Assembly (NCBI GenBank): GCA_050304135.1 | Contig: JBNLDC010000025.1 | Span: 124,001 to 188,000, forward strand | Source: JAFGNB01 sp050304135 | GTDB taxonomy: Bacteria > Fibrobacterota > Chitinivibrionia > Chitinivibrionales > Chitinispirillaceae | Length of the DNA stretch: 64,000 nt | Direction of reading: 5' to 3' | Part shown: piece by piece, positions 32,400-40,685 of the stretch | Numbering within the stretch: the stretch's first letter is position 1 | How the letters are laid out: each line of letters starts with the position of its first letter | The notes under the pieces: model-generated | Databases searched by the model: none | What the model saw: the letters and a program-made list of their open reading frames with translations, nothing else | Told to the model about the DNA's origin: nothing | Position numbers and translations under genes: made by a program

Positions 32400-33788
32400 T
32401 TAAAACGTTGCGTTACCCGGGTACCTCGGAAATGGTATTACGTCCCGTATATTCTGCATCCCCGTCATGAGCAGCAGAAGCCGTTCAAAACCGAGGCCGA
32501 ATCCTGAATGGGGGGTGGTACCGAATTTTCTCAGGTCGAGGTACCACCAGTACGCCTGTTCGTCAAGACCGAGCTTTCGGATCCGGTCCAAAAGAATATC
32601 ATGCCGTTCCTCACGTTCACTGCCGCCGATGAGTTCTCCGATCCCCGGAACGAGCACGTCCATTGCGGCGACGGTTTTCCCGTCATCATTACCCCGCATG
32701 TAAAATGCCTTGATCGAAGCCGGATAGTCGTAAACGATCACCGGTTTTTTGAATACCGTTTCGGTAAGGTAGCGCTCGTGTTCCGACTGCAGGTCACTTC
32801 CCCAGTCGACCTTGAAGGTAAAGTTCTCGTTGTTGCGTTTGAGAATCGCTATCGCATCGGTATAGGTAATCCGCTTGAACTCGTGTTTGGCAATTCCCTC
32901 TATTCGCTCAAGTACCGATTGGTCAATCCGCTCATTGAAAAAGCCGAGATCCGCCTGGTGGTGCTTGAGTGCGAAGCTGGCGAGGTAGCGGACAAATGCT
33001 TCCGCGAGATCCATGTCATCTGCAAGGCGGTAGAATGCCGCCTCGGGTTCGATCATCCAGAACTCCGCCAGATGGCGGGGGGTGTTGGAGTTTTCTGCAC
33101 GGAATGTGGGGCCGAAGGTATACACTTTTCCAAGTGCGAGTGCGTAGATCTCGCCTTCGAGCTGCCCGCTTACGGTCAGATTCGCTTCTTTGCCGAAAAA
33201 ATCCTGTTTGTAATCAATACGGCCATCTTCACTGCGCGGTGGATTGTTCATATCAAGGGTGGTTACATGAAACATCTCGCCGGCACCTTCACAGTCACTG
33301 GTGGTGATGATCGGTGTGTGAACGTAGAAGAATCCCTGTTCTCTGAAAAACGAGTGTACCGCGAAACTCAGACCGCTTCGCAGTCGCATTACCGCTCCGA
33401 TGGAGTTGGTGCGCGGTCTCAGGTGAGCGATCTCCCGCAAGTATTCGAAGGTGTGTCGTTTTTTCTGGAGTGGATAATCCGCAGGTGCAATGCCGTTCGG
33501 TGATACCGATACTGCAACCAGCTCAAATTTCTGTCCCTTTCCTTCAGAAATCCGGACATCACCTTCGATAACGACGCTGCTTCCGGTCGTCAGGGAATGC
33601 ACCGTATCAGTGTAGCCGGTAAGTGTGGCCTCGGCTATGATTTGCAGATTCGCCACCGATGTTCCATCGTTGAGTTCAATAAAGGAGAACTCTTTTGCGT
33701 CCCGACGGGTACGCACCCAACCTGCGACCACCACTCGTCCGAGAGGAATATCACTTGCGAGAATCGTGGCAACAGGGGTTGTTTTCAT
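32400..33788 (-). CDS. asnS: Asparaginyl-tRNA synthetase
   Basis: This 462-residue class IIb synthetase has an N-terminal OB-fold anticodon-binding domain with VVVAGWVRTRRDAKEFSFIE and SSVVIEGDVRISEGKGQKFE, then a catalytic domain with motif 2 FRAENSNTPRHLAEFWMIEP and motif 3 GFGLGFERLLLLMTG near the end. GVVPNF-like features of AspRS are absent, and EGAGEMFHVT is typical of AsnRS. It charges tRNA-Asn. Its start overlaps the end of apt by four bases (ATGA), so it is translated with apt. Confidence 0.96.
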   Translation of the reverse strand: MKTTPVATILASDIPLGRVVVAGWVRTRRDAKEFSFIELNDGTSVANLQIIAEATLTGYTDTVHSLTTGSSVVIEGDVRISEGKGQKFELVAVSVSPNGIAPADYPLQKKRHTFEYLREIAHLRPRTNSIGAVMRLRSGLSFAVHSFFREQGFFYVHTPIITTSDCEGAGEMFHVTTLDMNNPPRSEDGRIDYKQDFFGKEANLTVSGQLEGEIYALALGKVYTFGPTFRAENSNTPRHLAEFWMIEPEAAFYRLADDMDLAEAFVRYLASFALKHHQADLGFFNERIDQSVLERIEGIAKHEFKRITYTDAIAILKRNNENFTFKVDWGSDLQSEHERYLTETVFKKPVIVYDYPASIKAFYMRGNDDGKTVAAMDVLVPGIGELIGGSEREERHDILLDRIRKLGLDEQAYWWYLDLRKFGTTPHSGFGLGFERLLLLMTGMQNIRDVIPFPRYPGNATF

Positions 33789-34312
33789 ACCGACTCACCA
33801 TGGTAATCAATCAGGGTAACGGGGTTGTATTTGCCGATTTTATCCATATACCCAAGAAACGGCAGTCCGATGATGGAAAAGATACCGGCAACTCCGGACC
33901 CTGCCCGTTCAATCATCTGCGCGACAGCCTGCAGGGTACCACCGGTGGCGATAAGATCGTCTATAATGAGCCATCGTTTTCCGGGAGTAAGATCTGCTTC
34001 ATGAATCTCGAGGGTGGCACTGCCGTATTCGAGGTCGTAACTCTGCTCAATGGTTTTTCCGGGTAACTTGCCCTTTTTACGGGCTAAAACCATAGGAACC
34101 CCTGTTTTTTCCGCATAGCAGGCGCCCATCAGAAAACCACGGCTCTCAATTGCAATCACCCCATCAACCTTTTTATCGGCATATTTTTCGATCATCTGCT
34201 CAACTGCATATCTGAACGCCTCGGGGTTGGTGAAAATGCTGGTGATATCGTAAAACAGGATTCCGGGTTTGGGGAAATCGGGTACTTTTCTGATCGCTTT
34301 ATCGAGATCCAT
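33785..34312 (-). CDS. apt: Adenine phosphoribosyltransferase
   Basis: This 175-residue type I phosphoribosyltransferase carries DFPKPGILFYDITSIF at the N-terminus, VDGVIAIESRGFLMGACYA for the flexible loop and base site, and the PRPP-binding WLIIDDLIATGGTLQAV. It converts adenine and PRPP to AMP in purine salvage. A good Shine-Dalgarno (ctaaggaga) precedes it. It is the first gene of the apt-asnS operon and overlaps asnS by four bases. Confidence 0.96.
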   Translation of the reverse strand: MDLDKAIRKVPDFPKPGILFYDITSIFTNPEAFRYAVEQMIEKYADKKVDGVIAIESRGFLMGACYAEKTGVPMVLARKKGKLPGKTIEQSYDLEYGSATLEIHEADLTPGKRWLIIDDLIATGGTLQAVAQMIERAGSGVAGIFSIIGLPFLGYMDKIGKYNPVTLIDYHGESV

Positions 34313-34624
34313 GCGTCTCTCCTTAGGATAGGGTAAGAAAACTCAGTTTATGAAAATATGTTCTGATCACCGGACTGCCAAAGGGCAAAAAAGGGTGCGT
34401 GAGGAGGTGAATCTATTATTTTAGAATGGAGGGCCACTATTTCAGGAAGTATGATGATGGTACGTATGGGTATGATGGCTCAGGGAAGTTGGAAAGAAAA
34501 GGGAGAGGTGAAGAACGCCTTTTCAGGCGACAGTTTGATCCCCCCTGTGTCCCCCCTTGAAAAGGGGGGTGGTTTAAATGGGATGCTCTGCTTCGATGAG
34601 CGTTTTTATGGAAAACTATGATTT
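34313..34624. other. Intergenic region with GC-rich palindromes and short hairpins
   Basis: This 312-bp gap lies between divergent apt and the DUF559 gene. It holds a small GCCTTTTCAGGC stem near 34517 and the first GC-rich palindromic repeat at 34541-34583. No gene is supported in it. Confidence 0.5.
34541..34583. repeat. GC-rich palindromic repeat, copy 1
   Basis: CCCCCCTT at 34551-34558 pairs with AAGGGGGG at 34562-34569 around a GAA loop, followed by TGGTTTAAATGGGA. The right part matches copy 2, and copy 3 beyond the DUF559 gene has a related stem. Confidence 0.75.
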
Positions 34625-35128
34625 ATGAATTCAGGGGACGTTTTTTCTTTCGACAACAAAATCGTCCCTGAGTCCTCCCATACAATGGGGGGTGGTGTAA
34701 ATGGGTCACTCCGTTTTGATAAAGCTGATTTGCGGAAGCGTGGTTTGATATGGGATGGGTACCACCTGCCTTACAATGCACGCAATGTGGGTTATGCGCA
34801 ATCGCTGCGGAAATCAATGACGCATGCAGAGAAGAAACTCTGGAAATATTTTTTAAGAACCTTCAAATTCCGGGTTCTTCGACAACGACCGATTGACAAT
34901 TTTATCGCGGACTTCTATTGTCCCAAACTTAAATTGATTATTGAGGTTGATGGAGGTCATCATTGTGCAGAAGATATAAAAACGTATGATGAATACCGCA
35001 CTAAAATGTTATCTGTATATGGCGTTAGAGTTATCCGATTCAGTAATGAAGAAGTCGAAAATGACTTTTCCGTAGTTTGTGATACAATAAACAATTTTCT
35101 GCAGCAAGAATCGTCTGTACTTAAATAA
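34625..35128 (+). CDS. DUF559 (Vsr/MutH-fold endonuclease-like) protein
   Basis: In this 167-residue protein the domain itself spans about residue 46 to the end: YHLPYNARNVGYAQSLRKSM, TPAEK-type MTHAEKKLWKYFLRTFKFRV, RPIDNFIADFYCPKLKLIIE, VDGGHH and VRVIRFSNEEVEND. These contain the D-x(n)-E-V-D core of the restriction-endonuclease-like superfamily. The first 40 residues are encoded partly by a repeat-like palindrome (34664-34709) and have no family counterpart, so a TTG at 34745 or another internal start is likely. DUF559 genes often occur in mobile or repeat-rich DNA. Biochemical activity is unproved. Confidence 0.8.
   Translation: MNSGDVFSFDNKIVPESSHTMGGGVNGSLRFDKADLRKRGLIWDGYHLPYNARNVGYAQSLRKSMTHAEKKLWKYFLRTFKFRVLRQRPIDNFIADFYCPKLKLIIEVDGGHHCAEDIKTYDEYRTKMLSVYGVRVIRFSNEEVENDFSVVCDTINNFLQQESSVLK
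34664..34709. repeat. GC-rich palindromic repeat, copy 2 (inside the DUF559 reading frame)
   Basis: This copy reads as ctgagtcctcccatacaatg then gggggtggtgtaaatgggtc. It matches the right half of copy 1 (gggggtggtttaaatggg) with several substitutions. It lies in the first 30 codons of the longest DUF559 reading frame, another reason to doubt that frame's start. Confidence 0.6.
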
Positions 35129-35173
35129 AAAAATGTAGTGCTTAATAATTATGAAATCATTTGTCCTAAAAAT

Positions 35174-35216
35174 ATCCCCCTTTTCCAAGGGGGCGCCGAA
35201 GGCGGGGGATCAAATG
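35174..35216. repeat. GC-rich palindromic repeat, copy 3
   Basis: CCCCCTT at 35176-35182 pairs with AAGGGGG at 35187-35193, followed by the inverted GCGCCGAAGGC and GGGGGATCAAATGG. It brackets the DUF559 gene on its right side, with copies 1 and 2 on the left, and lies in the 5' leader of the TatT-like gene. Confidence 0.7.
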
Positions 35217-35239
35217 GTACATCGAAACGACAATATCAT

Positions 35240-36214
35240 ATGAAATTTAGTTCCATTTATGTAATTACCGCAGCGATCACGCTTTTCATCTCCTCCTGCT
35301 CCGTAAACCGGATCGCAACCGCCAAACTATCGGAAGCACTTGTTTCCGGAGAGAATACCACGGTGTTCACTGGTGAAGAGGATATTGAACTTGCCCGCGA
35401 TGCTTTACCGTTTACCCTCAAACTGTACGAGACTATGCTGCAGCGTGATTCGACCAATGCTGAGCTGCTTCTGGTTACGGCAAAGCTTTTTACCCTGTAT
35501 GCACAGGCTTTTGTCCTGATGCCGGCGGAAACGTTTCCTCCGGAACGGAAAGCAGACACAAAAACAGCACGTAAGCGGGCGAAACGGCTGATGCTACGGG
35601 GCAGGGAGTATGCTCTCCGGGCTTTTGCAGCAGCTCATCCGGGAACACCATGGCTTGCGGCCAAGGGGGCGATTGACACCGTGCTTGCAAAAACAACGAC
35701 GGCTGATACCGCTCGACTGTATTGGGTGGCAGCCTCCTGGCTTGGAGCGGTCGCAGCGGATCGCAGTGATCTCGGCCTGGCGATGTCGATACGTAAACCG
35801 ATTGCCATGCTGGGCAGAGTCTGTGAACTCAGCGACGGATACGATCGCGGTGCCGCACACGAGTTGCTGGCGGTGGTTGCCGCTACTGCGCCGAAAGCAA
35901 TCGGCGGGGGAAAAACGGCGGCCCGGGAACACTTTAACAAGGCGGTTACGTTCTCCGACGGTAAAAAACTTTCGCCGTATGTTTCGTTTGCGGCAACGAT
36001 GTGTGGAGGAAATGGCGAGCGCGAGGAGTATGAACAACTGCTCCGTAAAGCACTGACCATTGATGTTGACAGTGAACGTTCACTCCGTCTTCAAAATACC
36101 CTTTACCGGGAACGCGCCCGGTATCTTCTTGATAATATAGACATCTGTTTTCCACCTCCTCCGGTACCGGAGGAGGTGCCGGAAGTTGAAACAGGAGAAG
36201 CTACCCCCGAATAG
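35240..36214 (+). CDS. TatT-family (TRAP-transporter-associated) TPR lipoprotein
   Basis: This 324-residue protein starts at ATG 35240 (MKFSSIYVITAAITLFISSC), giving a lipobox ISSC; upstream in-frame codons belong to repeat sequence. The mature protein shows the TatT pattern: TGEEDIELARDALPFTLKLY, SNAELLLVTAKLFTLYAQAF, KRAKRLMLRGREYALRAF and ELSDGYDRGAAHELLAV, with TPR-like helical pairs. In Treponema TatT is a periplasmic trimer linked to a TRAP transporter. No TRAP genes (DctP/Q/M) are near, so the partner is elsewhere or absent. Weak Shine-Dalgarno. Confidence 0.83.
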   Translation: MKFSSIYVITAAITLFISSCSVNRIATAKLSEALVSGENTTVFTGEEDIELARDALPFTLKLYETMLQRDSTNAELLLVTAKLFTLYAQAFVLMPAETFPPERKADTKTARKRAKRLMLRGREYALRAFAAAHPGTPWLAAKGAIDTVLAKTTTADTARLYWVAASWLGAVAADRSDLGLAMSIRKPIAMLGRVCELSDGYDRGAAHELLAVVAATAPKAIGGGKTAAREHFNKAVTFSDGKKLSPYVSFAATMCGGNGEREEYEQLLRKALTIDVDSERSLRLQNTLYRERARYLLDNIDICFPPPPVPEEVPEVETGEATPE

Positions 36215-36236
36215 TTTTGCATCGAAAGGCGTACGA

Positions 36237-36914
36237 ATGGAAGAAACTGAAATCAAAGGTGTGGTGTTCGATCTTGACGGGACCCTGCTCAATACGCTTG
36301 ATGACCTTGCCGACGCGATGAATTATGTTCTGCAGCGGAACCGGATACCCGTTCATCCGGTTGATGCCTACCGGTTTTTCGTGGGAGACGGGGTTGAAAT
36401 GCTTGTCAGGAGAGTGCTGCCGGAGTCGAAGCAGGACGATAAAACCGTCAAGCGTATCAGCGATGTTTTCATGAAACGGTATCAGGAAAACTGGAATGTC
36501 AAAACAAAACCGTACGACGGTATTGAGGCGATGTTCGATGCGTTGCAGGGGAAGAATCTGTTTCTTGCGGTCCTGTCGAACAAACCGCATATGGTCACCG
36601 GTGAAACCGTCAGACATTTCTTCGGTACCCGCCATTTTACCGCCTGTATCGGCAATGGTATTTTTCCGAAAAAACCCGATCCCGAAGGCGCGCTGTACAT
36701 CGCAGCAAGTATGGGAATCGCAGCCGCAAACTGTCTGTATGTAGGTGATACATCAACAGACATGCAGACCGCAGCGGCGGCGGGGATGCCGGCTGTCGGG
36801 GTGTTGTGGGGATTCCGGGAGGAGAAGGAACTTCGCGACAATGGTGCACAGTGGATTGTCAACCATCCGTCGGAGGTGGTGGAGATCGTGGAGAACTGTG
36901 TTGCGGTGGCGTGA
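36237..36914 (+). CDS. gph: HAD-family phosphatase (phosphoglycolate phosphatase-like)
   Basis: This 225-residue protein of the HAD superfamily starts at ATG 36237 behind gaaaggcg; the upstream in-frame codons overlap the end of the TatT-like gene. Motif I is VVFDLDGTLLNTLDDLADAM, motif II lies in VLSNKPH, motif III includes KKPDPEG and motif IV is YVGDTSTDMQTAAAAG. The cap insert between residues 20 and 95 fits the phosphoglycolate-phosphatase-like group (class C1). The natural substrate cannot be fixed from sequence. Confidence 0.86.
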   Translation: MEETEIKGVVFDLDGTLLNTLDDLADAMNYVLQRNRIPVHPVDAYRFFVGDGVEMLVRRVLPESKQDDKTVKRISDVFMKRYQENWNVKTKPYDGIEAMFDALQGKNLFLAVLSNKPHMVTGETVRHFFGTRHFTACIGNGIFPKKPDPEGALYIAASMGIAAANCLYVGDTSTDMQTAAAAGMPAVGVLWGFREEKELRDNGAQWIVNHPSEVVEIVENCVAVA

Positions 36915-36920
36915 GGCAGA

Positions 36921-37155
36921 ATCCGGGTCGGAGTCGGAGTCGGGGTCGGACATCGGAATCGAAAAAGGGATGTGCGACGGGGGGGATCAGGTAATGTTTT
37001 TTTGAATGGAAATGTGGAGAACCCGTTCTCCATTTCTATTGAAAAGACGATACCGATACCGATTCCCGACCCTGACCCCGATGTTGAAAAAGGCAAAGAT
37101 GGTGGGGTAGTGCTTAGTAAATGTCATTGCCGATATTGATTGTAGAACCGAGGAA
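36921..37155. repeat. Inverted-repeat unit A of the array
   Basis: A left end rich in gtcgg blocks (atccgggtcggagtcgg) is inverted relative to the right end (cgataccgataccgattccc then gaccctgaccccg). Between them lie gaatcgaaaaagg, gatcaggtaatg, ttgaatggaaatgtgg and ccatttctattgaaaag. The linker tgtcattgccgatattgat leads to unit B. The unit spacing A to B is 235 bp. Confidence 0.85.
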
Positions 37156-37363
37156 ATCCGGGTCGGAGTCGGATATCGGAATCGAAAAACGGGGGAGCGA
37201 TGGGATTAAATCAGGTAATGTTTTGAATGGAAATATGGAAACCACTTTCTTTATTTTTATTGAAAAGCTGATACCGACCCCGACTCCGATGTTGAAAAAA
37301 GCAAAGATGGTGGAGTAGTGCTCAGTAAATGTCATTACCGATATTGACCGAAGAACCGAGGAA
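37156..37363. repeat. Inverted-repeat unit B of the array
   Basis: It has the same order of blocks as unit A with about 15-20 percent substitutions, including atcgaaaaacggggg, gatgggattaaatcagg and ttttattgaaaagctgatac. The linker ends accgaagaaccgaggaa before unit C. The unit spacing B to C is 208 bp. Confidence 0.85.
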
Positions 37364-37585
37364 ATCCGGGTCGGAATCGGGGTCGGTCATCGGAATCGAA
37401 AAAGAGATGTGCCATGGGATTGATCAGGTAATGTTTTTTTGAATGGAAATGTGGAAAACCTGTTCTCCATTTCTATTGAAAAGACGATACCGATACTGAT
37501 TTCCGACCTCGACCCGGAGGGGAGAAAATAGTGTGAGGAAATCTGCGGGGTTGGTGGTGGTTTCGAAATTGAAAGGTCGTTAACT
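37364..37585. repeat. Inverted-repeat unit C, directly upstream of the four-helix-bundle gene
   Basis: Unit C is near-identical to unit A in its core. After its right end (gacctcgacccgg at 37506) a degenerate second left end follows: gaggaaatctgcggggttgg then gtttcgaaattgaaagg, ending at the gene's GTG. So the gene starts inside a repeat-like sequence. Confidence 0.8.
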
Positions 37586-37966
37586 GTGGGTTTCAACCAT
37601 GAGAAACTTGATGTATATCGGATGTCTCTTGAATATGTGGGATGGGCATATCAATTCTGCGATAAATTGAAAGGACACCGAAATGCGAAGGATCAACTTT
37701 TACGGGCATCGCAGGCACTGCCATTGAATATTGCAGAAGGAAATGGAAAAGCGACCAACGGCGATCGCCGCCGGTTTTTCGAAATTGCTCGGGGATCAGC
37801 TCTTGAATGTGGTGCGGTGCAGGATGTTCTGCAGGTATGCAGAGCCATGTCCGAAGAGGAAAATATACAGGCGAAAAACAGGTTGGATCGAATTGTCGCA
37901 ATGCTGACAAAGCTTGGACAGCGCGGATATTGTGTTGAAGAAGAACCGGAAATCTATACGGTTTAA
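37586..37966 (+). CDS. Four-helix-bundle protein (23S rRNA intervening-sequence family)
   Basis: This 126-residue, all-helical protein starts at GTG 37586 behind gaaagg. It matches the TIGR02436/IVP pattern: HEKLDVYRMSLEYVGWAYQF, GHRNAKDQLLRASQALPLNI, AEGNGKATNGDRRRFFEIA, RGSALECGAVQDVL and DRIVAMLTKLGQ. The family includes proteins encoded in 23S rRNA intervening sequences and is related to Avd of diversity-generating retroelements; the molecular role is not known. It is embedded between units C and D of the repeat array. No reverse transcriptase or template/variable repeat pair is nearby. Confidence 0.9.
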   Translation: MGFNHEKLDVYRMSLEYVGWAYQFCDKLKGHRNAKDQLLRASQALPLNIAEGNGKATNGDRRRFFEIARGSALECGAVQDVLQVCRAMSEEENIQAKNRLDRIVAMLTKLGQRGYCVEEEPEIYTV

Positions 37967-37977
37967 AATGTAGTCCC

Positions 37978-38165
37978 GATATTGACCGGAGAACCGAGGA
38001 AATCCGGGTTGGCGTCGGGGTTGGTCATCGGAATCGAAAAAGAGATGTGCGATGGGATTGATCAGGTAATGTTTTTTGAATGGAAATGTGGAGAACCCGT
38101 TCTTTATTTCTATTGAAAAGACGATACCGATACCGATTTCCGACCCCGACTCCGATGTTGAAACT
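37978..38165. repeat. Inverted-repeat unit D, downstream of the four-helix-bundle gene
   Basis: The linker gatattgaccggagaaccga and the core (atccgggttggcgtcgggg, gatgggattgatcagg, tttctattgaaaagacgat, cgaccccgactccgatg) match units A-C. It begins 11 bases after the gene's stop, so the gene and array form one block. The right end lies about 50 bases upstream of the next gene's start. Confidence 0.85.
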
Positions 38166-38217
38166 GTAAAATTGAAAAATGAACAAATTCTTACGACCTT
38201 TCCCAAAGGAGGAATGA

Positions 38218-38676
38218 ATGAGTATCAATCGTCTGTTAACTGCAGTTGCTTCGTGTCTGCTATTGTCGTCGGCACTCAATGCGCAGATGAGTATCAAGTT
38301 CCGCGGCAGCGGTGAATGGTGTATCGGCGACCGGTATCAGCAGATGTTTGTCAACTCCGGGCAGGAGTCGGTAGTGGGGCAGGTGATCAGTATTGATACG
38401 GTGACTCCCATGCGCGGTATGGGGAGTGGCATTTCAGTGAAACTCAAAAACGATCGTGAGGATATCGATGTTCAGCTTGGTCCGGCATGGTATATCCTGT
38501 TTCAGGATATGTCACTTCAGGTGAATGATAGAAATATCGAGGTTCGCGGCTACCGGACGATGATTGAAGGAAAACCGGTGATCATGGCATCGAAGCTGGT
38601 GCGGCGCGACCGGGTGTTGCTGTTGCGGGATGAGGAGGGTGTTCCTTACTGGTGCGGGTGGAGGCCGAAGCTGTAG
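38218..38676 (+). CDS. Exported OB-fold-like protein of unknown function
   Basis: This 152-residue protein starts at ATG 38218 behind aaaggagg at 38205-38212. A signal peptide ends near LNAQ. The mature part has the pattern of a recurrent periplasmic OB-fold family: VISIDTVTPMRGMGSGISVK, DVQLGPAWYILFQDMSLQV, EVRGYRTMIEGKPVIMASKL and RDEEGVPYWCGW at the end. Such proteins appear beside cytochromes and metal enzymes, but none is nearby here. Function unknown. Confidence 0.8.
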   Translation: MSINRLLTAVASCLLLSSALNAQMSIKFRGSGEWCIGDRYQQMFVNSGQESVVGQVISIDTVTPMRGMGSGISVKLKNDREDIDVQLGPAWYILFQDMSLQVNDRNIEVRGYRTMIEGKPVIMASKLVRRDRVLLLRDEEGVPYWCGWRPKL

Positions 38677-38749
38677 AAAAATAGTTAATAAATTACACTA
38701 TGCTGTTCTCTTTGCTGTTGTTGTTTAAAGTGGGAGGGAACGGCTTTTT

Positions 38750-38775
38750 TTAATGAGAAAGTTTGTTCTCATTAA
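38750..38775. repeat. Perfect inverted repeat
   Basis: TTAATGAGAA at 38750-38759 pairs with TTCTCATTAA at 38766-38775 around AGTTTG. A T run precedes the stem on the plus strand. It lies about 75 bp after the OB-fold gene's stop. It may be an operator or a transcript-end stem, but no T run follows on +, so it is not a canonical terminator. Confidence 0.6.
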
Positions 38776-38904
38776 TATGACTGTTGTCATTACCTGTAGG
38801 GCATGAATACAAGTCAGATAATACTGTAATCATAACTAAATACGCGTATAATCTGTTGGGTAAAAGAGGCCCTATCAGAATCACAAACTATCGCCATATG
38901 CCAC

Positions 38905-39061
38905 AGATGCCCTCATCAGTTATCTTTTTCGCTAACCTACTCCTTCCAAGCTCACCACATAGCTGCCCGTACGCCGCGCTGATATCATTACCAAGTGATT
39001 GTCGTACGCGGACGAACAGGTTACGCACGGTAAGAACAGAACGGAATCGTTCCACCTGCCG
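38905..39061 (-). pseudogene. rlmN: Fragment of rlmN 3' end (decayed duplicate)
   Basis: The minus strand reads VERFRSVLTVRNLFVRVRQS then LGNDISAAYGQLCGELG, against VDRFRSVLAGRNLFVRVRQS in the intact gene at 41065. A 51-bp stretch, 38976-39026, is identical to 41111-41161, and homology continues past the rlmN stop. The residue aligned with the methyl-carrying Cys (AACGQL in the intact gene) is Tyr here (AAYGQL). It is a remnant of about 40 codons joined to a lectin fragment. Confidence 0.9.
38976..39026. repeat. 51-bp perfect direct repeat, left copy
   Basis: It runs from gcgctgatatcattacc to gaacaggttacgc and is identical to 41111-41161, in the same orientation and 2135 bp apart. It is part of the rlmN fragment. 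It could mark a duplication or an att-like junction. Confidence 0.9.
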
Positions 39062-39327
39062 TGGTAATACTGGTTTCTCCATTGACGTCCCGGGTGGTAA
39101 CTATTACAAATAGCCAAACATTGCAACTTTGGAGCACGAATACCGGAAATCCAAACCAGAAATTTAAACCGGTCGCAATTACAGGCGGATATTATCGGCT
39201 GGAAGCCAGCAATGCCGGATATTCGCTCGATAACACTGGAAATACATCGAATGGTGTGAGACCACATCTCTGGACTTCAAATAGTGGTGAATGCAATCAG
39301 CACTGGATGATTACGGAAGTTCAGTAA
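39061..39327 (+). pseudogene. Ricin-type beta-trefoil lectin fragment with frameshift
   Basis: The plus strand encodes LQLWSTNTGNPNQKFKPVAI, GGYYRLEASNAGYSLDNTGN and RPHLWTSNSGECNQHWMITE, the QxW repeats of a ricin B/CBM13 lectin. The preceding trefoil strand TGFSIDVPGGNYY lies in another frame just upstream (39070-39110), so a frameshift near 39105 separates the two. It is about one and a half trefoil repeats, lacking a start and signal peptide. It is best read as the tail of a lost secreted enzyme. Confidence 0.8.
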
Positions 39328-39806
39328 ATGTAGCTTACCCGTGATACCCCATATAATAGTCAGGGGCCAATATGGGTACCCCTGCCTTGTAATCAAAATG
39401 CTGTGAAACGATGAAAATCGTCAATTTTGTTTCGAAACGACAGACGGGGATGTAAGTGAGATGGACTTATGACGTTATAGTATGTGCAAGGAGATGTAAG
39501 GTTTCAAGAATTACCCTCTGTATGAAACATTTTTCCATTTCTTGCAGTTTTTCCATCATTAAACCTATTTTTGTTTTATAGCATGTACTTGAATTGGCAG
39601 GAAACAAGGAATTTCGGTCTGAAAACTGACCACGGGCTAATCGTTTTCAGATTACATTAATTCAGAATAAAATACAAGCGCTTATCATATTGTATCCCTA
39701 ATGTATCAAGCGTTGACGGGGCATCGAACCGTGTTGCATCGCATTGAGGTTATATTGTGAAATTAAATCGATAGGTCACTATGGTTGTCATTGGAGGAAT
39801 GCGGGA
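39328..39806. other. Intergenic region without recognisable gene
   Basis: The 479-bp stretch after the lectin fragment is AT-richer than its flanks and has no supported reading frame with a start and Shine-Dalgarno before 39807. Nothing else was recognised in it apart from the SD of the next gene (ggagg at 39793). Confidence 0.5.
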
Positions 39807-40685
39807 ATGAAATCTGTCAAATTGTACATTCTGTACTGTATCCGGTTTCTGATGCGCGTGTTTCCGCGCGCTGTGCAGATATCCCTCAGCCGGGTGTTGC
39901 CCAAAGGATTTCTGATTATTCCCGAAAATGTGGAATTTGTTTTTGATGGTTATCTGGGAGTCTATCATGTCGAAATAAACACGGTGTATCCGATAGAACG
40001 TGAGATGCTGACCGGCAGCTACGATCCGGTTTCACAGTCGATTATCCGCAGATTTTTACATCCCGGAGATACCGCTATTGATATCGGTGCTAATATTGGG
40101 GCATTGTCGCTGGCTATGGTAAATGCCGTTTCACCCTCCGGTATGATCTATGCTTTTGAACCGGGAAAGATACTATTCAGACGGTTACAGAAAAACATTG
40201 CCCTCAACTCAACTATTCGTAACAACGTTGTACTTGTTAACCAGGGTCTTTCAAATAAGGAGGGAGAACTTTATTGGCATGAAAGTCCTCTTCGGGAAAA
40301 TCGTGGAAATGCCTGTTTGAATACGGAAAAAGGTACAGATGGCGTCCCCGTTGCCGTTACGACACTGGACAAATATTTCGCCAATCGTGACATTTCCGGA
40401 CTTTCATTCCTGAAAATAGATGTTGAAGGCATGGAACTGGAGGTGATTGAAGGTGGCATCGAGATATTAAAAGCCGTCAAACCGGTTATATATTATGAAT
40501 CCTATCTCATAGTCGAAACCAACCGCGGGAGGAAGGTATTGCGGGATATTGAATCGATACTTGGTCAAGTGGGCTATCTATTCCATAAAACCGACGATAG
40601 CATTGCTTTGACGCAGACGCAATATCCTGACCTGACTGCGAACACCCTTGCAATCCATAAGGATTCTCCACTTCTCCCGGAATAA
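39807..40685 (+). CDS. FkbM-family methyltransferase
   Basis: This 292-residue protein starts at ATG 39807, nine bases after ggagg (39793-39797). The SAM-dependent domain has FLHPGDTAIDIGANIGALS (motif I), AFEPGKILFRRLQKNIALNS, SNKEGELYW, LDKYFANRDISGLSFLKIDV and EGMELEVIEGGIEILKAVKP. FkbM-type enzymes O-methylate sugars or natural products, acceptor unknown. There is no partner gene in the same strand. It lies inside the segment bounded by the rlmN-derived direct repeats, so it may be an acquired gene. Confidence 0.9.
   Translation: MKSVKLYILYCIRFLMRVFPRAVQISLSRVLPKGFLIIPENVEFVFDGYLGVYHVEINTVYPIEREMLTGSYDPVSQSIIRRFLHPGDTAIDIGANIGALSLAMVNAVSPSGMIYAFEPGKILFRRLQKNIALNSTIRNNVVLVNQGLSNKEGELYWHESPLRENRGNACLNTEKGTDGVPVAVTTLDKYFANRDISGLSFLKIDVEGMELEVIEGGIEILKAVKPVIYYESYLIVETNRGRKVLRDIESILGQVGYLFHKTDDSIALTQTQYPDLTANTLAIHKDSPLLPE

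Noticed and set aside
32508..33503. A 331-codon open frame on the plus strand
   Set aside because: It lies wholly antisense to asnS, whose motifs are clear, and has no start context or domain.
36482..37096. A 204-codon frame made partly of Pro/Thr and Gly/Ile repeats on the minus strand
   Set aside because: It runs through repeat unit A and into the phosphatase gene; similar frames in units B-D are in different frames, so the repeat is not coding.
37586..37966. A diversity-generating retroelement
   Set aside because: The four-helix-bundle protein is Avd-like in family only; no reverse transcriptase or template/variable repeat is present.
36921..38165. A CRISPR array
   Set aside because: Units are about 200 bp, imperfect, and contain inverted ends and a gene; there are no uniform short repeats with unique spacers.
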